From NCBI GenBank assembly GCA_025331125.1, contig JAOALB010000206.1:1-64000 (forward strand): a stretch of 64,000 nucleotides of DNA. Direction: 5' to 3'. This document shows positions 57,706 through 64,000 of the stretch, piece after piece. Both the position numbers and the translations under genes were made by a program. The notes under the pieces are model-generated. The model was not told where the DNA came from, ran no database searches, and saw nothing but the letters and a program-made list of their open reading frames with translations. Position 1 is the first letter of the stretch. Every line of letters starts with the position of its first letter. The stretch comes from Mycogone perniciosa. Taxonomy: Eukaryota; Ascomycota; Sordariomycetes; Hypocreales; Hypocreaceae.

Positions 57706-59394
57706 CTAAGACGACCATTCACCACCGATCCAGCGGTTAAGGAAGTCAAGTGAAGCCTCAGGCTGGTCCATGGGCGTCATGTGACCGGCCTGGTAGATCT
57801 GCATAAAGGTGAGACCGCTGGCGGTCTGAGCATTGCCGTACTCCTTGCCCTTGCCCACATGGAGGGACTGGACCTTGGCCTTGTTGAAGCTCTCGTTGCC
57901 CTTCCACTCAAGGTTTTGGACCCAGGCCTTGTTGCCAAGCCAGTTGCAGATGAAGTCGGCATCGCCGGCATAGATGAGCACTGGGATCTCTTCCAAGAGA
58001 CCGGGAATAACGCGATGGATAGGCTTCATCCAGTCACCGCGCATCAAGAAATCGCGGTTAATTTGGAAGTTGCAGCTGTCATAGGTGCTGACCTCAGCGC
58101 CGAGCGCCTCCAAGGTCTCGGGCTTGTTCAGCCACTCGGAGATCCAACCAAGGGCCTCGTAGCACAAGTTGTTGCCGTCCTCGCACTTGGCGCGCACGTC
58201 GTACGGGTTGTATCCCGTCTGCTGGTAAGGTCCAATGAAGGCATTGTTGCAGTAGATAGCAGCAGGCACGCACAGCCAGGCGCTCTCCGAATCGTAGCAG
58301 CTCTTGATGAGGCTCTGACAGCGGGGAAGAGCATTGTCCATGGCAGTGCACTGGCTCTGGCTGAGAACGGCTGGGTAGCCACCCTCACCGCAAGCCATGG
58401 GACGGTAGTAAGCATACTGAGTGTGCTCGTCTGTCAGACCGTTACCAACCGCAATGCTCTTGAGGTTGATGTTGCGGTCCTTGTGGGAGAGAATCTCCTT
58501 GGCGAAAATGGGAACGTAATGTCCGCCATACGACTCTCCAGCAATGTGGAAGTCCTGTTTAGCGTATTGAGGGAACTGATGGAAAAAGAGGGTGAGGAGG
58601 GCGTAGACGTCCTTGCCAGCAGCCACGGTGTCGCTGACGGTGCCACTGCCGTACGAGTAGCCGACATTGACGGGCTGGTCCAGGAAGATGACGGAAGCGT
58701 TGCTGTTCCAGGCGTACGGGTTGTTGACAATCTCAAGCTTCTTGTTGATGCTGGCTGGGCCCAACTCAAGGAAGAGGCCGGTCAGGGAAGAGCAGCCGGG
58801 ACCACCGTTGAGCCACAGGACAACGGGGTCGTTCTCGGGATCGTTACGCGACTCGAAGAACCCTGTGAATCATTGCAATTAGCCATCAATTCTCGGAGAG
58901 GATGCGGTAGGAGTGGGATGCTTACAGTAGAACAAGTGCTTGTCCTTCTCATCGTCATCGAGGTAGCCGCTGTACTGCTTTACCGTGTCGACACCGAGCT
59001 TCGCAGGGTCGACCTTCTTGGCGCGCAGGCTGTAGTTCTCCAGCTTGCCACCAACCTTGCGGCGAGACTCGCCCTCCTTCTTCACCCACATGTTCTGCAC
59101 ATCAGCGCCCTTGACGACGTGGTCCCACTTGCTGTCAGCCTTGCGGGTGTGCTTCTTGGGCTTGATGTTCTTGGCGTGCTCCTTGAAGGCCGCCATGGCC
59201 TCGGGAGCAAGCATCGACACCTCATTCCAGACGGCCTTGGCCTCCGAGGTGATCTCGCCATAGGCCTCCTTGAGCGATGAGGACCAGGACTCGAACTCCT
59301 TGTCAAAGCCAAAGGAGCCAAGGACCTTCTGGTCCTGGAGTGCCATGGCCGACGAGGCGGCGCCCAGCACGAGGGCAGAAGTAGACAACCGCAT
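57706..59394 (-). CDS. cpyA: Vacuolar carboxypeptidase Y (serine carboxypeptidase S10)
   Basis: Vacuolar exopeptidase removing C-terminal residues. Exons 59394-58926 and 58862-57706 (63-nt intron) give 541 residues. The first 20 residues are a signal peptide (MRLSTSALVLGAASSAMA), followed by a propeptide of about 130 residues with a LENYSLRAKK-like segment, then the mature enzyme. LNGGPGCSS lies near residue 175. Catalytic Ser267 is in GESYGG, Asp457 in YAGDADFICNWLGN and His517 in AGHMTPMD, with spacings close to yeast CPY. Mature cysteines match the family disulfides. The junction reads LFYWFFESRNDP. An upstream TTG adds seven in-frame codons but is not a likely start. Confidence 0.96.
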
Positions 59395-60383
59395 TGTGAT
59401 TGATGCTGATGCCAATGATGATATTGATGGGATGTGTTGTGATGGGAGGAGGAGGGTGATTAAAAGGAAAGGAGAGGAGAGGAAGAGAGTTAGGATTGGA
59501 AGCGCGAGTCGAGGTTAATAATAAGCCGATATTACGTATACATTGTCATGCTTCGGCGGCTGCCGCAAGGAGCCTGTGACCTGTGACAATCAGACATAGA
59601 CTCAGGGCTGCCCAGCAACCCCCCGCGTGCGGAGGCTGGAGTACCCCTGGTGGACCTGCCTAATGCGGCCGGCTAACAGATAGCTACATTAATAGCACTC
59701 CTCTCTGTTAGCACACAGCCGGCTTGTTGACGCTTATCGCCTGGCGCGGATGCTGTACCCGACCCCGGAATGGTCGGTGGACACCCTGATAGCTCTGGGG
59801 CTCACGCAAGCAGCCGACCAACAAACAACATCTCACTCCATACGAGTACGAGCACGGCTAGGAATGGTACTGCGATAAATAATGCAGAGGACAGGTGATG
59901 ACTTAAGCCTACAATGAAACATTGTGGCCACTCATAGTTTGCAAGCCATGAGTGCCTTTCAACCTTCACCAGTTCCGGATACCATACCCGTTTTGCCCGC
60001 CTCACCTCTATTCTGAGTCTCCTCATGCAGGATGATGCAAAACAGTGCTTTCTTTGGAGAAATCGCCCCACACATTACCCCATCGGGGAATGATGATCTC
60101 AGCTTCAAGGCAGGTACAGTCACGTGGTACCTGTATCCCTTGACATAGATAGGGGGATCTCCTAATACTCGTATTATGCCAGAACCCGTTTGAAGAATTC
60201 CAAAGCTGGCCAACAATTACCGACTTGGTGACGGCATAGACTGTATGGATCTAGTATCTTCTTGCGGGGCCGAAAGCCCCAAATCTCGGTGTGCCTGTAT
60301 CGAATTTCGACGAGCATCCCATGTGTCGCTGGCTCATTGGCTCTGCCAAAGACGTCTATCAAATCCCCTACGCAGGGGTCAGT
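59395..60383. other. Spacer between carboxypeptidase Y and TrpRS
   Basis: Carries the carboxypeptidase Y promoter and the TrpRS 3' flank. Open frames are under 90 codons and have no motif. I see no tRNA or repeat of note. Confidence 0.6.
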
Positions 60384-62164
60384 CTACTCAGCTGCCTTTG
60401 CCGCAGCAGTCGCCTCCTCTTTCTGCTTCGCCTTCTCCGCCTTCTTTCGCGCAATCTCCTGCTCCTTGAGGAGCTTCTTCATCTGATTCTTGGTCAACTT
60501 TTCGGCTCCACCTTCGGCAGTCGCCGCACCGTCCTCCGTTTTTGTGACCGGTACGACAAGATCCGCTCGTGGCACCTTGGGGTTGCCCTTCCATTCCAAC
60601 GAACGTGTAGACATGAACTCGTTCACCACTTCGTCTGTCACCTTGCCTCTCCTGTCCTGGAAGGCAAGGACATATTCCTGCAGCCGCTGAATGCAGATTG
60701 CCTTGAGCTATTGACAGACACGTCAGCATCTTGTGACACGGGATACATGCTTGTGGACTCACCTCGCCGGTTAGAAGCTGACCGCTAGTGTACTCGGCCC
60801 TGATCTTGGCCAGTTCCTGAGCTCACGTTAGCTAGTACAACTCAAGCGATGCACTGAAAACCTACCTCATCATCCTCCAAGAAAAATTGCAAATATTGAT
60901 AAGCTACATCAACATCTGCATTGCCTCCCTTTTCACGATGCTCCTCCAAGGTTTCACGACCTCCCGAAAAGGCATACTTGTTAACCTTGTTCTTGATTTG
61001 TTTCGCACTATCCTTTAGGAAGATGGCTGACGTATCGTCACTGGCGGACATCTTTGAGCCGGGGCCCTGCAAAGCATCCAGGAACCTCATGTGGATCAAA
61101 GATGGCTTAGCATAGTGAAGCCCTGCGGCGCAGTCTCGCGTCAATCGGAAGTATGGGTCTTGGTCGATGGCGCAAGGAATCAGACACGGGATAGCAGCTG
61201 TTTTTGACTCATCCTCTCCGAAAATGTGAGGGAATGATGAGGCAAATGAGGTTGCACCCTGGATACTGGCGAAGTGAATCTTGCCAATATTCGAACTGGT
61301 CGTATGTTAGCTACTAACTCCAACCTGATGCAGAGAAAAGTGAGTCATTACCTTCCATCGAAACCGAAAATTGCTCGGACTGTGTTGTATGTGACTCGCT
61401 TGGCAAAACGCACAATGTTTCTGTAAAAGGCGCCCCCCACAAACTCGAAATCTGAAAAGATAAAGGTCTTCTTGGGGTCGAAGCCAATAGCAATGATGTC
61501 CTTGGCGTTCGTTCGAGTGTATCCCATGACTTCCTCGACAGTTCGCTTTTCCGAGAAGAGGAACTTCTCATCTATCGATAGGTTAGGTCAGACATCTTGT
61601 GACTCACATGGTGACTCGAATACGAACCGTCAGTCAACATGATAATCAGCGGGACATCCAGGACATCCTGGATCCACCTATGGCAACGTGTGAGAAACCA
61701 ATCATGGCCAAAATATTGAGTGCCACGTACTTGACGAAGTCGAAGACCTGTGTATGGCCAATGTGCATGCTGTCACTGCTAGGTCCACGACCAGTGTAAA
61801 GGAAAAACGGTTCATTCTGCCATTGAGTTAGGAACCTTCAATCTCCAACCCACAATCCTGTCTTCGTATGCTTTCTCACCTTCTCATAGCGATCCAGGAT
61901 GACTGTAAGATCGCGATGGCTGAACACAATGCCACGACGCATGAACCGATGCGGCTTGGTCCCCGTCACCCGTTCCCAGCGCTCCAACAGCGCATCGTCA
62001 ATCAAGCTCGTGCCAAACTCTTCAACAAGCTTTCGGTAGTCAATGGCTTTGACTTTGCCATCCTCACCCACTTCTCCCGACACAGACCACGGGTTGATGT
62101 CCTGCTTGGCTGCTGTTGGAGGGGCAGCAGCCACGGGGTCTTCAACTGCCGGTGTCGCAGCCAT
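60384..62164 (-). CDS. Cytosolic tryptophanyl-tRNA synthetase
   Basis: Class I synthetase that charges tRNA-Trp. Seven exons: 62164-61880, 61816-61731, 61677-61628, 61571-61352, 61295-60866, 60816-60763 and 60707-60384. They sum to 483 codons with every phase matching. The HIGH-type motif is DSMHIGHT and the KMSKS motif is SKMSASDD, as in eukaryotic TrpRS. LTDDEKFLF, NTVRAIFGFDGSSNIGKIHF, and CAIDQDPYFRLTRD, which carries tryptophan-pocket residues, are all present. The N-terminal 30 residues are Ala/Pro-rich with no targeting sequence, so the cytosolic form is meant; a mitochondrial enzyme would be a separate gene. The C-terminus is a Lys/Glu/Ala helix (KLTKNQMKKLLKEQEI) absent from bacterial enzymes. 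Confidence 0.96.
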
Positions 62165-62531
62165 TGTTGAGAGGAATTCCGTAGTGCCCTGGAATTGTAA
62201 AAATAGGTATTCCTAAGGATCCGGAATGAGTCTATCTGGATTCGTGGTGACTGCTCTCCGTCTCGATGAGTGTACTCCGTAAATCTTGTGACTCAACCTA
62301 GAAGACTAAGCCGGAGGGCGGGGCATGCGGCAGGAAAGATTTCAGTGCATCTATTTGCGCCATACAATGGCGGGGTAACAAAAATACAGACCCCGCCAAG
62401 CTCCTAATCTACCTGAAGGTGCATCTTGATAACAAAGCATCAACTACTTTTTTTTCCCTCTTTGTCATCTCCCCTTTGCTCTATCTTTTTTCTTCTTTCT
62501 TTTCAAATTACTCCTCGAATCTGCAGCCGAA
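62165..62531. promoter_or_regulatory. Divergent promoter interval shared by TrpRS and SBDS
   Basis: The ATG codons are 367 nt apart and point away from each other. One TACTCCGTA copy (62273) lies inside. A pyrimidine-rich tract (62447-62510) precedes the SBDS start, as is common in highly expressed fungal translation genes. Confidence 0.6.
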
Positions 62532-63461
62532 ATGTCGCGCCAAATCAATCAACCCTCCAACCAAATCAAACTCACAAACGTCTCCCTCGTACGACTCAAA
62601 AAGGGCAAAAAACGTTTCGAAATCGCATGCTACAAGAACAAAGTCCTCGAATGGCGGTCCGGCATCGAAACCGACCTCGACAACGTACTTCAAATCCCCA
62701 ACGTCTTCCTCAACGTATCCAAGGGCCAGACCGCGCCAAAGGAGGACCTTGACAAGGCGTTTGGCAAGGGAAAATCCACCGACGATATCGTACTCGAGAT
62801 CCTGAAAAAGGGCGAGCTGCAAGTCGGCGAGAAGGAACGCACGGCGCAGCTGGAGAGGATTCACAATGAGGTGATAAGCATAGTGGTTAGCAAACTTGTC
62901 GATCCGAGGACCAAGAGGGTTTACACGCCGGGCATGATTGAGAAGGCTTTGGACATGTTGAGTTCGCAGGCGCACAATACCGAGAAGACGACAGATTCGG
63001 GGACTGCTACGCCAACGACGAGTGAGAGCGGTGAGGCAAAGCTCAAGCTCAAGGAGCACACCTGGACAGGTGTTGTCACCGCCAAGAGCGCGAAGAGCCA
63101 GGCCCTTGATGCCATGAAGGCTCTAACTGCGTTCCAGCCCATCCCAGTGGCGCGGGCGAGGATGAAGCTACGAATCACATGTCCTACCAACATTCTAAAG
63201 CAGGCAGTCAAGTCCGCCGGCGTCAAGGTGGCGTCAAAAGAAGAAGAGGAGGGTGAATCAAAGGCTCCTGGTACCGTCAAGGACAGGATTCTGAGCTACA
63301 TCGAGCAGGTGGAGAACCAAGATGTCATGGGCTCGGAATGGGAGGTCGTGGGATTTGTGGAACCCGGCGCTTTCAAGGCCCTTTCCGACTTTATTGGAAA
63401 CGAAACTAAGGGACAGGGGAGGGTCGAGGTTCTAGACATGGCGGTAACCCACGAAGATTAA
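62532..63461 (+). CDS. sdo1: Ribosome maturation protein SBDS/Sdo1
   Basis: With the GTPase Efl1, releases the anti-association factor eIF6/Tif6 from 60S subunits in the cytoplasm. Single uninterrupted exon, 309 residues. The N-terminal FYSH domain reads KKGKKRFEIACYKNKVLEWRSG, then LQIPNVFLNVSKGQ and STDDIVLEILKKGELQVGEKER. The central helical domain has the YTPGMIEKALDM motif. The C-terminal ferredoxin-like domain contains PIPVARARMKLRI. A roughly 30-residue Ser/Thr/Glu insert (TTDSGTATPTTSESGE) separates domains and is typical of filamentous fungi. The start MSRQINQPSNQIKLTNV is clearly the family N-terminus. Confidence 0.96.
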   Translation: MSRQINQPSNQIKLTNVSLVRLKKGKKRFEIACYKNKVLEWRSGIETDLDNVLQIPNVFLNVSKGQTAPKEDLDKAFGKGKSTDDIVLEILKKGELQVGEKERTAQLERIHNEVISIVVSKLVDPRTKRVYTPGMIEKALDMLSSQAHNTEKTTDSGTATPTTSESGEAKLKLKEHTWTGVVTAKSAKSQALDAMKALTAFQPIPVARARMKLRITCPTNILKQAVKSAGVKVASKEEEEGESKAPGTVKDRILSYIEQVENQDVMGSEWEVVGFVEPGAFKALSDFIGNETKGQGRVEVLDMAVTHED

Positions 63462-63767
63462 TTCTGTATGAAAGCATGATACCCAATAGAACGGCAGCTA
63501 TTGCTTCGTTGATGACCCAAAAGTACCCAGCGTTATTGTATTCCGCCCCTTTTCTATGTGCAGCCCCAGATGATGCTGTGGGATTTTAACAGAGTATTGC
63601 CACGACAAACACACGCCATGTTGATTGAATGCTTTTAATTCATTTGACTCTGATCTAGAGTACAGCTCCAGCTGCGTATGCCAGAAAGCAATCCCTTCGA
63701 AATGCTCATAAAGATGGAGAACCCAGCCGTCACGCCTGTCCACCCCAGACCGAAAACAGTAAAACCT

Positions 63768-64000
63768 TTAACCACCCTTCTTCTTGGAGACACCGACAGT
63801 CCGGCCACGACGACCGGTGGTCTTGGTGTGCTGACCACGCACACGGAGGCCCCAGTAGTGACGGAGACCACGGTGAGCACGGATCTTCTTCAAGCGCTCC
63901 AAATCCTCACGCAGCTTGGAGTCGACGCCGTTGGCCAGAATGTGAGAGTCCTTGCCATCCACAATGTCGCGCTGCCTGTTGAGGAACCAGCCGGGGATCT
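63768..64000 (-). CDS. rps18: 40S ribosomal protein uS13 (RPS18), C-terminal part
   Basis: Partial: the gene runs off the right edge, so the N-terminal half is not in the window. The visible stretch reads IPGWFLNRQRDIVDGK, then LREDLERLKKIRAHRGLRHYWGLRVRGQHTKTT, and ends GRRGRTVGVSKKKGG before the stop. These are diagnostic of eukaryotic uS13, which lies in the head of the 40S subunit near the P-site tRNA and contacts the 60S through a B1 bridge. No intron is seen in this part. It is convergent with SBDS, whose stop is about 300 nt to the left. Confidence 0.97.
   Translation of the reverse strand, partial: IPGWFLNRQRDIVDGKDSHILANGVDSKLREDLERLKKIRAHRGLRHYWGLRVRGQHTKTTGRRGRTVGVSKKKGG

Noticed and set aside
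57781..59280. 499-codon open frame on the + strand, antisense to carboxypeptidase Y
   Set aside because: It mirrors the real gene, which has intact catalytic residues and a correct intron. Strong third-position codon bias in highly expressed fungal genes often leaves antisense frames open. Its protein has no motif and crosses the intron.

Overview
The window is nuclear DNA of a filamentous ascomycete, most likely a Sordariomycete and plausibly Hypocreales (inferred from gene content and style, no database used). The basis is compact genes with many 52-94 nt GT-AG introns (one of 220 nt), fungal-type orthologues such as PdeH, Ste23, CPY, Pet100 and a linked MoaA/MoaC pair, and long gene-free spacers. 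Nineteen complete protein genes and one partial gene could be modelled. In almost all of them the exon phases sum to an intact frame. The window opens with 75 C residues, probably a contig-edge artefact.

Layout: 1.1-4.0 kb (-) high-affinity cAMP phosphodiesterase; 4.0-9.2 kb gene-free, motif-rich DNA; 9.2-14.3 kb (-) a UBP12-type ubiquitin hydrolase; 15.4-18.9 kb (-) an insulysin/Ste23 M16 peptidase; 18.9-22.4 kb gene-free; 22.4-26.6 kb a dense block with a zinc-knuckle protein (-), complex I NDUFS6 (+), a YjbQ/UPF0047 protein (+) and the CFIm25/NUDT21 polyadenylation factor (-); 28.2-38.7 kb a disordered unknown protein (+), PET100 (+), TACO1/YebC (-) and a 2,056-residue HEATR5/LAA1 protein (+); 40.6-45.3 kb a two-RRM protein (-) and WRAP73 (-); 46.3-48.5 kb MoaA and MoaC (+); 52.1-53.2 kb a FYVE protein (+); 54.1-55.5 kb a fatty-acid elongase (-); 57.7-59.4 kb carboxypeptidase Y (-); 60.4-63.5 kb cytosolic TrpRS (-) divergent from SBDS/SDO1 (+); and the C-terminal part of ribosomal protein uS13/RPS18 (-) at the right edge.

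There is no obvious secondary-metabolite cluster, CRISPR array, tRNA or intact transposon. Functional neighbours do appear: PET100 and TACO1, both needed for cytochrome c oxidase, are convergent; TrpRS and SBDS share a short divergent promoter region; and MoaA and MoaC sit in the arrangement of the MOCS1/cnxABC locus.

The strongest unexplained signal is a 9-mer, TACTCCGTA/TACGGAGTA. I count 43 copies by eye, all in non-coding DNA, against about 0.5 expected by chance on both strands. Copies overlap in 7-nt steps, and one pair forms a perfect 16-bp palindrome. A sister motif, TACTTCGTA/TACGAAGTA, occupies the same spacers. Other points of interest are an 82-bp tandem duplication of the YjbQ terminal exon in which both copies keep an open frame, two GC-AG introns, an apparent frame disruption in the first RRM of the RRM protein, and a QxxHH (not HxxHH) box in the elongase.
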